DNA of 16,528 nucleotides from an uncultured Cloacibacillus sp. (lineage in GTDB: Bacteria > Synergistota > Synergistia > Synergistales > Synergistaceae), in contig CAKSWL010000015.1 of NCBI GenBank assembly GCA_934511335.1, positions 1 to 16,528 of the forward strand. Direction: 5' to 3'. Below are positions 6,580 to 13,836 of this stretch, in pieces; positions within the stretch are counted from its first letter, which is position 1, and every line of letters starts with the position of its first letter. A program made the position numbers and the translations under genes. The notes beneath the pieces were generated by a model. That model made no database searches. It was not told the origin of the DNA and saw only the letters and a program-made list of their open reading frames with translations.

Positions 6580-7440
6580 ATGATAGATTGCAGAGTAGTT
6601 ATGGAAAAGACAGCGGAAACATTGGTCAAGGCCAGCACGGTATTTCGCCCCGACCAGATAGCGGCCTATAAGCGGGCGGCGGAAAATGAAGAGAGCCCGC
6701 ACGCGAAATGGGTGCTCAACAACATTCTGGAAAACGCCGAAATCGCGGAGTCTAAGGTCTTCCCCCTTTGCGACGATACCGGCATCCCTCATCTCTTTCT
6801 TGAGGTAGGAGAGGAATGCGCCGTCCCCGCGGGATTTTATAAGTCGGTGGAAGAGGGCGTCGCGAAAGGCCTGCGGATGCTCCCCGGGCGTCCGATGGCG
6901 GTTCTTGGAGACGACGCCGAGCGTATCAGCCAGAGCAAAGGACTATCGGAGGATTCAGGAGCGCTTGCGATGGCGCCGATTCAGACCCGTCACGTACCCG
7001 GCAAGGATATCCGCCTCACGGTGATGATGTATGGCGGCGGTCCCGAGATCCGCGGGAAGACGCTGCGCGTCTTTCACAAGCACTCCGTGGATACGGTGCT
7101 CGACGAAATGATCGCCTGGGGCACCGAGGGAGCCAAACTTCTCGGCTGTCTGCCCTGCGTGCTCTCCTTCGGCATCGGCCGCTCGAATTATGAGGCCGCC
7201 TCGCTGGGGATGGAGGCGATGGCGAAGGGCAATTTCCTCGTGCAGTCGGAGATGGAAAAGAAGGTCACCTGCGCCGTCAATAAATCAGGATATGGCGCTC
7301 TCGGGCTCGGCGGCAAAACCACCGTCCTTGGAACCTTTATCAAGGTAGGCCCGCAGAGGGCCAGCGGAATCAGGGTCGTATCAATGAGACTGGGCTGCTG
7401 CTTCGATCCGCGCCGCGCCGAATGTCTCTTTGAAGGATAA
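6580..7440 (+). CDS. Class I Fe-S hydro-lyase (fumarase/tartrate dehydratase type), alpha subunit; probable mesaconase
   Basis: This 286-residue subunit should hold the catalytic [4Fe-4S] cluster. Three cysteines fall at the positions expected of class I fumarase alpha subunits: Cys64 in PLCDDTGIP, Cys190 in GCLPCVLSFGIG and Cys274 near the C-terminus in GCCFDPRRAE. The motif that is usually KGGGSEN reads YGGGPEI (151-157), and the GVGIGG stretch reads SFGIGRS, so it is a divergent member rather than an ordinary fumarase. Together with the beta subunit 21 bases upstream it should add water across a C=C of a dicarboxylate; mesaconate is favoured by the methylaspartate ammonia-lyase downstream. 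Tartrate or fumarate remain possible. AGAGGT lies about 9 bases before the ATG. Confidence 0.87.
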   Translation: MIDCRVVMEKTAETLVKASTVFRPDQIAAYKRAAENEESPHAKWVLNNILENAEIAESKVFPLCDDTGIPHLFLEVGEECAVPAGFYKSVEEGVAKGLRMLPGRPMAVLGDDAERISQSKGLSEDSGALAMAPIQTRHVPGKDIRLTVMMYGGGPEIRGKTLRVFHKHSVDTVLDEMIAWGTEGAKLLGCLPCVLSFGIGRSNYEAASLGMEAMAKGNFLVQSEMEKKVTCAVNKSGYGALGLGGKTTVLGTFIKVGPQRASGIRVVSMRLGCCFDPRRAECLFEG

Positions 7441-7468
7441 AATTTAATTTACACCAGGAGGCTGTAAA

Positions 7469-8818
7469 ATGAAGATATTTAAGAACGGTACCGTCGTTAC
7501 GGGAGACGGAAAAACAGTATTGGAAAAGGCGAACGTCATCGAAGTCGACGGACTCGTCGCCGATGTAAACCTCTATTATGACGAGAACATTGAGTCATAT
7601 GCGGAAGAAGTCATAGACTGCGGCGGCAAATGCGTGATGCCCGGCATGATCAACCACCACCAGCACGGCGTCACCTTCGGCACGATGTTCGCCAGCGGCT
7701 GCGTCAACTACGGCCGTGAATTCATCCTCGCCCACCTTGACAGAAGCCTGCTTCAGGGACACACGACGGTCCTCAACGTCGACGGCTTTGCGACGATGGA
7801 CGACGTAGAAGAGACTCAGAAGTGCCACCCAATCCGCATCAAGACGGCGACGACCCACGCCCCGGTCAACTACCACGCGGGCGAGCTCTGCGACGGCAAG
7901 GGCTTCCAGCCCAAGCACAAAGCGATGACCGTTGAGAAGATGCTCGCCGACGGCGCGGTCTGCATCGGCGAAGTCGGCGGCGGCCATACTCTTGGCGGCG
8001 GCGGTCAGGATTATCTTTATATCCCGCGCGCGGTGAAGGAGTGCAAGGGCAAAGATATCGACTATCTCCAGGCGCGGGCGATGAAGCTCTCCGTCCTCGG
8101 ACGTTACATCGAAGAATCGTACTACGACCGCGACCGCGTCGCCGCGGCGCTCAAAGAGGCCAAGCTCGACAGCTTCCTGACGCCGGAAGAGACAAGGGAT
8201 ATCGTCTACAAGACGACCCTCGCCTCGGTGAAAGTCGCCCTTGACGGCTATCGTGAGGCGGCCGCCCTGGGCAAGAGATACAACGTTCCTCTGATGATTC
8301 ACAACGCGCCCACCTCAAAGTATATTGTTCACGAGATCGCGAAGATGGGGCTCAATACGCTTATCTGCTGCCATTCAAACTACCTATTCACCACCGACGA
8401 ATGCGTCGAAAACGGACGTTATCTCAAGCAGTTCCCCGGAGTCGTCCTCGACGCCGCCGTACATGATCCGTGGGGCGCGAAGCACCTTGTCGCGACGCCG
8501 GACAATCTTTACGCCTTCTATGAAAACGACCTGGTCGACATCATCTCTACCGATTTCGCGGCGGGGCACAGCGATTCGATGCTTGAAGCCATCCAGCACG
8601 CGGCGCTTGAGAAGAAGCTCGTCGGGCTCGCCAAAGCCGTAAGACAGGGGACTTCGCGCGTCGCCGAGATACTGCCGCTGCTTGCGCCCAACCTTGGGGA
8701 GCTTAAGAAGGGCTACACGGCGGATATCGTCGTCACCGAATATCCGCAGCTTAAGAAGGTTGAGAGAGTATACATCGGCGGCAAGCTCGTAGCCAAAGAT
8801 GGCAAAGTTTTTCGTTAA
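7469..8818 (+). CDS. Enamidase-like metal-dependent amidohydrolase
   Basis: A 449-residue amidohydrolase-superfamily protein. An N-terminal beta part (1-55) leads into the TIM barrel with the metal motif HHQH (63-66, ligands probably His64 and His66) after VMPGMIN. Further probable ligands are Glu168 in GEVGGG, His278 in PLMIHNAP, His302 in CCHSNY and Asp362 in ISTDFAAG; a C-terminal strand set ends in GYTADIVVTE and YIGGKLVAKDG. From memory, the E. barkeri enamidase, which opens the reduced ring in nicotinate fermentation, has the same GEVG and ND/TD pattern. This protein is about 60 residues longer, with an insertion near 172-250. With a ring reductase and a molybdenum hydroxylase in the cluster, cleavage of a cyclic enamide or lactam is likely; the exact substrate is unknown. 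AGGAGG 8 bases upstream fixes the start. Confidence 0.78.
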   Translation: MKIFKNGTVVTGDGKTVLEKANVIEVDGLVADVNLYYDENIESYAEEVIDCGGKCVMPGMINHHQHGVTFGTMFASGCVNYGREFILAHLDRSLLQGHTTVLNVDGFATMDDVEETQKCHPIRIKTATTHAPVNYHAGELCDGKGFQPKHKAMTVEKMLADGAVCIGEVGGGHTLGGGGQDYLYIPRAVKECKGKDIDYLQARAMKLSVLGRYIEESYYDRDRVAAALKEAKLDSFLTPEETRDIVYKTTLASVKVALDGYREAAALGKRYNVPLMIHNAPTSKYIVHEIAKMGLNTLICCHSNYLFTTDECVENGRYLKQFPGVVLDAAVHDPWGAKHLVATPDNLYAFYENDLVDIISTDFAAGHSDSMLEAIQHAALEKKLVGLAKAVRQGTSRVAEILPLLAPNLGELKKGYTADIVVTEYPQLKKVERVYIGGKLVAKDGKVFR

Positions 8819-8852
8819 AAATTATTGACACCGAGAAAGGGAATGATCCGCA

Positions 8853-10103
8853 ATGAAGGTTAAGAAGGTACTTTGTTCAAAAGCGCTGACAGGTTTCTAT
8901 ATGGACGACAAGGAGGCCATCAAGAGCGGCGCGAAATCAGACGGCTTCGTATATAAGGGAAAGCCGGTAACTCCCGGATTCCGGTCGATCAGACAGCCCG
9001 GCGTGGCGGTCTCCGTAATGTTCATCCTTGAGGACGGACATATGGTATACGGCGACTGCGCCGTCGCCCAGTACGCGGCCAGCGGCGGCAGAGAGGTCCC
9101 CAACACCGCCGAAGCGCTGATAAAGGTCGTTGAAAAGTATGTCGCTCCCTATTTTGAGGGAATGGATATTAAAGAATTCAAGCCGACGGCGGAGAAGTTC
9201 GACCGCTATGAGTTCGACGGAGAGCGCCTCCCCGCTTCCATCCGCTACGGCGTAACGCAGGCCATACTCGAGGCGGTCGCCTATGAGCAGAAGCTGACGA
9301 TGTGCGAAGTCATCCTCAACGAATACCATCTGCCCGTCGACCTCACGCCGGTGCGCATCAACGCCCAGTCCGGCGACGAACGCTATACCAACGTCGACAA
9401 GATGATCCTCAAAAAGGTCGGCATGATGCCCCACGGCCTCATCAACAACGTCGAAGAAAAGCTCGGCACCGACGGGCAGATCTTCCTTGACTGGGTCAAG
9501 TGGGTCACGAAGCGCATCTCCGAGATCGGCGAGCCCGACTACAAGCCGGTCATGCGCTACGACGTCTACGGCTGCATCGGCAAAGCCTTCAACAACGACC
9601 TTGATAAGGTCGGCGAGTACCTTATCAAAGTCGCCGACGCCTGCACTCCCTATGAAGTTTTCGTCGAGATGCCCGTCGATATGAAGTCAAACGAGAAGCA
9701 GCTCGAAGCGATGAAATATCTGCGCAAGTACCTTGACGACGCGGGCTGCCGCCTCAAGCTCATCATCGACGAGTATGCCAACACCTACGAAGAGATCGTC
9801 GAGTGGGTCGACGCCAAGGGAGCCGACATGGTTCAGGTCAAAACGATCGACCTCGGCGGCATCAACAACATCGTGGAAGCAGACCTCTACTGCAAGGCGC
9901 ACGGCGTCCTTGCCTACCAGGGCGGCACCTGCAACCAGACGGATAAGGCGGCCGTCGTCTGCGCCAACCTTGCCGTCGCCACCAAACCGTTCGCCATGGC
10001 CGGCACTCCCGGAATGGGCGTCGACGAAGGCGTAATGATCGTCAGCAACGAACAGGACCGGCTGCTCGCGATACTCAAAGCCAAACAGGAAGGCAAAATT
10101 TAG
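8853..10103 (+). CDS. mal: Methylaspartate ammonia-lyase
   Basis: This 416-residue enolase-superfamily enzyme eliminates ammonia from threo-3-methylaspartate to give mesaconate, the second step of the methylaspartate route of glutamate fermentation. It matches Clostridium tetanomorphum MAL in length and, allowing an offset of at most one, in every active-site residue I recall: His194 (MMPHGL), Mg ligands Asp237 (RYDVYG), Glu272 (VEMPVD) and Asp306 (IIDEYA), and the base Lys330 (VQVKTIDLGG). The C-terminal GGTCNQTDKAA is also typical. The gene is 34 bases after the amidohydrolase gene and ends just before a strong terminator. The ribosome site is loosely spaced (AAAGGGA about 11 bases upstream). 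Glutamate mutase, the usual source of its substrate, is not in the window. Confidence 0.95.
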   Translation: MKVKKVLCSKALTGFYMDDKEAIKSGAKSDGFVYKGKPVTPGFRSIRQPGVAVSVMFILEDGHMVYGDCAVAQYAASGGREVPNTAEALIKVVEKYVAPYFEGMDIKEFKPTAEKFDRYEFDGERLPASIRYGVTQAILEAVAYEQKLTMCEVILNEYHLPVDLTPVRINAQSGDERYTNVDKMILKKVGMMPHGLINNVEEKLGTDGQIFLDWVKWVTKRISEIGEPDYKPVMRYDVYGCIGKAFNNDLDKVGEYLIKVADACTPYEVFVEMPVDMKSNEKQLEAMKYLRKYLDDAGCRLKLIIDEYANTYEEIVEWVDAKGADMVQVKTIDLGGINNIVEADLYCKAHGVLAYQGGTCNQTDKAAVVCANLAVATKPFAMAGTPGMGVDEGVMIVSNEQDRLLAILKAKQEGKI

Positions 10104-10122
10104 CGTACCACCTCTACCCTCG

Positions 10123-10175
10123 CTCCAGTAGTGTTGAAAGACAGCCGGTTCTGTGCAACACTACTGGAGTTTTTT
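10123..10175 (+). terminator. Perfect rho-independent terminator inside the cluster
   Basis: CTCCAGTAGTGTTG (10123-10136) and CAACACTACTGGAG (10156-10169) form a perfect 14-bp stem, with ACAG/CTGT pairing inside the loop (10141-10144 with 10151-10154), followed at once by six T (10170-10175). It lies 19 bases after the methylaspartate ammonia-lyase stop and 31 bases before the next start codon. No promoter is visible in those 31 bases, so downstream expression needs read-through, a regulated antiterminator or a promoter inside the previous gene. Confidence 0.93.
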
Positions 10176-10195
10176 AGAAGGCCCCTTTTAGAAGG
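10172..10195 (+). repeat. 10-base direct repeat overlapping T-tract and ribosome site
   Basis: TTTTAGAAGG occurs at 10172-10181, overlapping the terminator's T-tract, and again at 10186-10195, overlapping the ribosome site of the next gene. CCTT at 10184-10187 could pair with either AAGG, including the one in the ribosome site. It may be chance. Confidence 0.4.
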
Positions 10196-10206
10196 AGTTG
10201 GCAGAA

Positions 10207-11730
10207 ATGATAAAAATTGAAATCAGCAAGTGCGTGGGGTGCGGAGCATGTGAACAGGTATGCCCCTCCGACGCCGTCAAGGTTATCTATAAAAAGGCGG
10301 TCGTCAATGACAACTGCGTTCACTGCGTAACTTGCATTAAGTACTGCAAGTTCGGCGCGATAACTGAAGACGCCGTCGCCGAAAGCACGCTGCTCTGCCG
10401 CAATTGCGGCGTTAAGTGCCGTATACCCGAGGGGAAGCAGGGCGCGTGCAAGCGGTTTCGCAACGATCACGGCGCGCTTGTCATTATAAGGCCCCTGCAA
10501 ATTCCTACGAATACAAAAGTAGCGGCAGAAAAGACCGCGATCATGAGGCCTGTAGTCTCAGCGGTCGGAGCGGGCGCGGCATATCCCGATTATAAACCGG
10601 CCCCCTATATCGTCACGGAGAAACGCGATGATTTCGACGTTGTCACCGTCGTTACGGAGGCTCCCGTCTCTTACAGCTCGATGATGGTGAAGATCGATAC
10701 CAACGCCCACATCGGCGACGAAGGCGCGCTCGTGCGCCGCGACGGCCGGGTCGTCGGCATCGTCACGACGGAGCAGTACGGTTCTCACATCCTCATTCTC
10801 GGCGGCGTCAACAAGGTCAAGGGCCCCGACGGCATGTATGTCGTGAAGACGATGGCGGAGCTGGGCAACAAGGAAAAGGTGACGCTGACGGTGGACAAAG
10901 GCTGCAAGCTGGAGCTTCAGGTCGGCGAACATCCGGTGATCAACGGCGTCGTGGACGATAAGATGCGCGTCGGCTGCGGCGGCGCCTGCTGCGGGCTCTT
11001 CGCGCGTTCGCTCGCGCCGCTCGTCGACGAGGCGATCATCCTCGACCACCACATCACGGGGCTCTTTACGAAACACCCCGCCGGCGCAGAACAGAAACCC
11101 TACAGCGGCGTCACGCCGGTAGGACGGCTGGCGACGAACGGGCGTTATTTCTTCGAGCACGGCGACGGCTGGGGCGGCACGAACATCAAAGACCCCATCG
11201 AGGCGATCAAAGATATCGATATGAGCATCGCAAAGCCCGGCATGAAGATCCTCGTCGCCGAGACCACCTGGCGCAAGATCGCGCTCTTCCAAGTCTCCGC
11301 CGAGGGCAAGCCCGTACCCGCGGAGATCCCCGCCGAATTGGAAGCTTTCCGCAAGATGGCGGCGGGCTGCTGCGAGGACAGCCGCGTTTCGGCGATGTAC
11401 TACGCGGGCGTCGGCGGCAGCGCGCGGGCGGGTGTCACGGTCGACCCGATACAGATCACCAAGGCCGTACACCGCGGCGACGCGAATCTGACGATCGCGG
11501 GAGCGCCGACGTATCTCATGCCCGGCGGCGGCATCACCTTCCTCGCCGACGTGGAGAAGATGATCGACCATCCCTTCAACTATACGGCCTCGCCGGCGGT
11601 GCTCGCCCCCATCGAATACACGATGACGGTGGAGAATTACGAAAAGATCAAGGGCCATGTTCACGCAATGCGCACGAAAGAGGACGTGCTCAAAGAGGGC
11701 AGATGCGAATTTACGGAGCTTAAGGATTAA
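10207..11730 (+). CDS. 6-hydroxynicotinate reductase-like iron-sulfur protein
   Basis: The start was moved from TTG 10198 to ATG 10207, because GAAGGAG (10191-10197) touches the TTG but is 9 bases from the ATG; this gives 507 residues. The N-terminus is a two-cluster ferredoxin domain: Cys9, 12, 15, 19 and Cys37, 40, 43, 47. A third cysteine set follows (Cys64, 67, 71, 81, in CRNCGVKC and GACKRF), and further on are GCGGACCG and AAGCCEDSR. The architecture and length are those of proteins annotated as 6-hydroxynicotinate reductase, the ferredoxin-dependent ring reductase (Hnr) of nicotinate fermentation. Here it lies with an enamidase-like hydrolase and a molybdenum hydroxylase, the same functional trio. 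Its real substrate may be another oxo-heterocycle. It is the first gene after the internal terminator. Confidence 0.82.
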   Translation: MIKIEISKCVGCGACEQVCPSDAVKVIYKKAVVNDNCVHCVTCIKYCKFGAITEDAVAESTLLCRNCGVKCRIPEGKQGACKRFRNDHGALVIIRPLQIPTNTKVAAEKTAIMRPVVSAVGAGAAYPDYKPAPYIVTEKRDDFDVVTVVTEAPVSYSSMMVKIDTNAHIGDEGALVRRDGRVVGIVTTEQYGSHILILGGVNKVKGPDGMYVVKTMAELGNKEKVTLTVDKGCKLELQVGEHPVINGVVDDKMRVGCGGACCGLFARSLAPLVDEAIILDHHITGLFTKHPAGAEQKPYSGVTPVGRLATNGRYFFEHGDGWGGTNIKDPIEAIKDIDMSIAKPGMKILVAETTWRKIALFQVSAEGKPVPAEIPAELEAFRKMAAGCCEDSRVSAMYYAGVGGSARAGVTVDPIQITKAVHRGDANLTIAGAPTYLMPGGGITFLADVEKMIDHPFNYTASPAVLAPIEYTMTVENYEKIKGHVHAMRTKEDVLKEGRCEFTELKD

Positions 11731-11810
11731 ACTGTGGTTTAACGCGTCTATGGGCCATGACGTTTTATTCCTGATAAAAGATTTCACAATTTGAGAGGAG
11801 GAGCTTTGTA

Positions 11811-12791
11811 ATGAAAAAGTTTTTAACGGTACTAGCGTTGGTTGCGGTGGTATTTTGTCTGTCCGGTTCTCTTTCCGCGCCCGCACAGGCGGCTCAGAAA
11901 CTTGAACTGGCGATCTGCGGCGGTTCCATCGGCGGCGCGTGGGCGGCGATCGGCGAAGGCGTGGGCGAAGTAGTGCGCCGCAGCTATCCCGGTTCAAACA
12001 CGGCTTACGAAGTCGGACAGGAAGCGGCAAACTTAGCGCTGGTCTCGCGCGGCAAGATTCAGCTCGGCATCGCGCACGCGCAGCTCATCAAAATGGCGTC
12101 CGACGGCAAGCAGCCCTTCAAGAAAAAGATCGACAACCTCCGCGCCCTCTGCGTTCTCTATAAGGGAGCGGTGGAGCACTTCATCGTCAAGGGCGATTTG
12201 GGGGTCAATTCGTTAGCCGATTTGAAAAATAAGAAGTATCCGCTTAAGGCCTACTTCAACACGAAGGATTCCTTTATGGACATCGTCGGCAAGCACGTCA
12301 TCGAAGCCGAGGGCATCACGCCCGCCGATATTGACAAGTGGGGCGGCTTCACGAAGAACAGCTCGATGGGCGCGGCGCTAGACCTGATGAGAGACGGCAA
12401 GATCAACGCCTACAGCAACGTCATCCAGGTGCCTTCGAGCCATGTTGTCGACGCGGGCACGACGCTCAAACTGAACCTGCTCGGTATGACGCCGGCGGCG
12501 CAGAAGAAGGTCAACGACGAGCTCGGAACATATTCGACGGTGATTCCCAAGAAGGCTTATAACTTCCTCAAGAACGACGTGCCGACAGTCGGCGCTACCG
12601 TCATCCTGTTTACAAACGCGGACCTTCCCGACGACGATGCCTATGCGATATTGAAGTCCATCAAAGACAATTTCCCCTATTTCTGCAACATCCACAGTTC
12701 ACTTAAGGGACTGAAGTTCTCAGACCTTAAGGATACCGCCCCCGTGCCGCTTCACCCCGGCGCGGTGAAGTTCTTCAACGAAAACAAATAA
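11811..12791 (+). CDS. TAXI family TRAP transporter solute-binding protein
   Basis: A 326-residue periplasmic binding protein. Residues 1-27 form a signal peptide (MKK, a hydrophobic core, AQA before Ala28); a cysteine at 16 lacks a lipobox, so cleavage by signal peptidase I is expected. The mature start LELAICGGSIGGAWAAIGEG is the glycine-rich opening typical of the TAXI class, followed by TAYEVGQEAANLALVSRGKI, in which the ligand site is partly formed. TAXI proteins deliver organic anions such as glutamate or dicarboxylates to fused TRAP permeases; such a permease begins at 16182, separated by two enzyme genes. AGGAGG (11796-11801) fixes the start. The 80-base gap before it shows no convincing promoter. 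Ligand unknown; probably the substrate of the cluster. Confidence 0.93.
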   Translation: MKKFLTVLALVAVVFCLSGSLSAPAQAAQKLELAICGGSIGGAWAAIGEGVGEVVRRSYPGSNTAYEVGQEAANLALVSRGKIQLGIAHAQLIKMASDGKQPFKKKIDNLRALCVLYKGAVEHFIVKGDLGVNSLADLKNKKYPLKAYFNTKDSFMDIVGKHVIEAEGITPADIDKWGGFTKNSSMGAALDLMRDGKINAYSNVIQVPSSHVVDAGTTLKLNLLGMTPAAQKKVNDELGTYSTVIPKKAYNFLKNDVPTVGATVILFTNADLPDDDAYAILKSIKDNFPYFCNIHSSLKGLKFSDLKDTAPVPLHPGAVKFFNENK

Positions 12792-12805
12792 CCATTCGCT
12801 GAGTC

Positions 12806-12839
12806 CTGCCGCGTGAGCTCTTCCGGGCTTCCGCGGCGG
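12806..12839 (+). other. GC-rich intergenic hairpin after the binding-protein gene
   Basis: CTGCCGCG (12806-12813) and CGCGGCGG (12832-12839) form an 8-bp stem with one U-G pair; AGC and GCT inside can add further pairs. No T-tract follows, so it is not a terminator. Hairpins in this place after binding-protein genes often protect the upstream mRNA and raise its level over downstream genes, which would suit a transport operon. Confidence 0.5.
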
Positions 12840-12857
12840 ACCGGTAAGGTTTCTATT

Positions 12858-13811
12858 ATGAATTCTCAAAAATACAGCGTGATACAGGACGGCCTTGTGT
12901 ATATCGACCACGGCCCCATCACTATGACTCTTGAGGCGCGCCGCTGCGGCCGGCCCTTTACGGAAGGCGCGGTGGCCGGAGCGGAGAAGGTTATGGAGAT
13001 ATTTGGCGAGTTCGCCGTCTATCTCGACTACCTGCGCCGGCCGGTTGCGGCGATTGCCTCGCTCCCCGAGAGCGCGCCGCGCGCCGTGCGCAAAATGACG
13101 GAATCGGTCATGATGCTCGGCTGTGATGATTTTACTCCGCTAGCCGCGGTCGCCGGCACGACCGCCGATTTCGCCGTCGAGGCGATGGCGGCCTGCGGAG
13201 CTGATTACGCGCTCGCCAACAATGGGGGCGATATCGCCTGGCGGATATCCCCGGAGCAAAGCGCGCCGTCATCCGTTCATCCTGACGAACATTTAAAATT
13301 TTCCCAGGAGGCATATCTGCGGACGCGTTTACCGCGGGATTTTCTGAAGGTCGGCCTGATAAGCGACATCAATAATGGGAGGGCGACCCATTCTTTGAAA
13401 ATAAGATCGTTCAGCGAGATAACAGGGCTTGCCACAAGCGGAATGGGAGGACGCAGCCTGACGCGCGGCATCGCTTCGGCGGTGACGGCGCTCGCCTCCG
13501 ATTCTTCGAAAGCCGACGCAGCGGCCACTGCGATCGCCAACGCCTGTTACTGCGACGATCCGGCCATAGAGCAATGCCGTGCCGAGGAGCTCGACTACGG
13601 AACGGATATCAGCGGGCTCCTCGTTACCAAGTCTGTGGGCAGACTGAGGAGCGGCAGCGCGGAACTTGCTCTTTCGGCCGGGGCCGGAAGGGCCGAAGAG
13701 TTGATCGGTAAAGGTATGATTTTAGGCGCGGTCATCTTTGTCGCCGGCGCCATGCAGGTAGTGAAAACGAAAGAGAGAGGAGACCTCTTCGAGGTCGCCG
13801 CATTGGTTTAG
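12858..13811 (+). CDS. UPF0280 family protein (ApbE-like fold)
   Basis: Start chosen at ATG 12858 (AAGGT at 12846-12850, 7-8 bases upstream); the GTG at 12813 lies inside a hairpin with no ribosome site. The 317-residue product resembles the UPF0280 family, related to ApbE, which attaches FMN to proteins: FTPLAAVAGTTADFAVEAM (92-110), LANNGGDIAW (119-128), GLATSGMGGRSLTRG (190-204) and ADAAATAIANA (219-229). These match the ApbE pattern of small-residue motifs around the flavin and metal site. No signal peptide is seen, so it should be cytoplasmic, unlike most ApbE proteins. It sits between the binding protein and the molybdenum hydroxylase, in the same unit as the Hnr-like reductase. A role in flavin handling for one of these enzymes is an attractive but unproven idea. 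Confidence 0.82.
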   Translation: MNSQKYSVIQDGLVYIDHGPITMTLEARRCGRPFTEGAVAGAEKVMEIFGEFAVYLDYLRRPVAAIASLPESAPRAVRKMTESVMMLGCDDFTPLAAVAGTTADFAVEAMAACGADYALANNGGDIAWRISPEQSAPSSVHPDEHLKFSQEAYLRTRLPRDFLKVGLISDINNGRATHSLKIRSFSEITGLATSGMGGRSLTRGIASAVTALASDSSKADAAATAIANACYCDDPAIEQCRAEELDYGTDISGLLVTKSVGRLRSGSAELALSAGAGRAEELIGKGMILGAVIFVAGAMQVVKTKERGDLFEVAALV

Positions 13812-13836
13812 GTAATAAAGTTGTGGAGGGCTCTAT

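Noticed and set aside
8825..8830. TTGACA upstream of the methylaspartate ammonia-lyase gene, possible internal promoter
   Set aside because: No -10-like hexamer follows at 15-19 bases (the sequence there is GC-rich), and the gene is only 34 bases after its neighbour.
10198..10206. TTG at 10198 as start of the Hnr-like gene
   Set aside because: The ribosome site directly touches it; ATG 10207 has correct spacing.
10558..12030. Long minus-strand open frame (490 codons) opposite the Hnr-like and TAXI genes
   Set aside because: Its product is arginine/histidine/aspartate-rich low-grade sequence typical of antisense frames in GC-rich genes, and the plus-strand genes are well recognised.
12813..12857. 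GTG at 12813 as start of UPF0280
   Set aside because: It lies within a GC hairpin, has no ribosome site, and the added residues do not resemble the family; ATG 12858 has AAGGT at good spacing.
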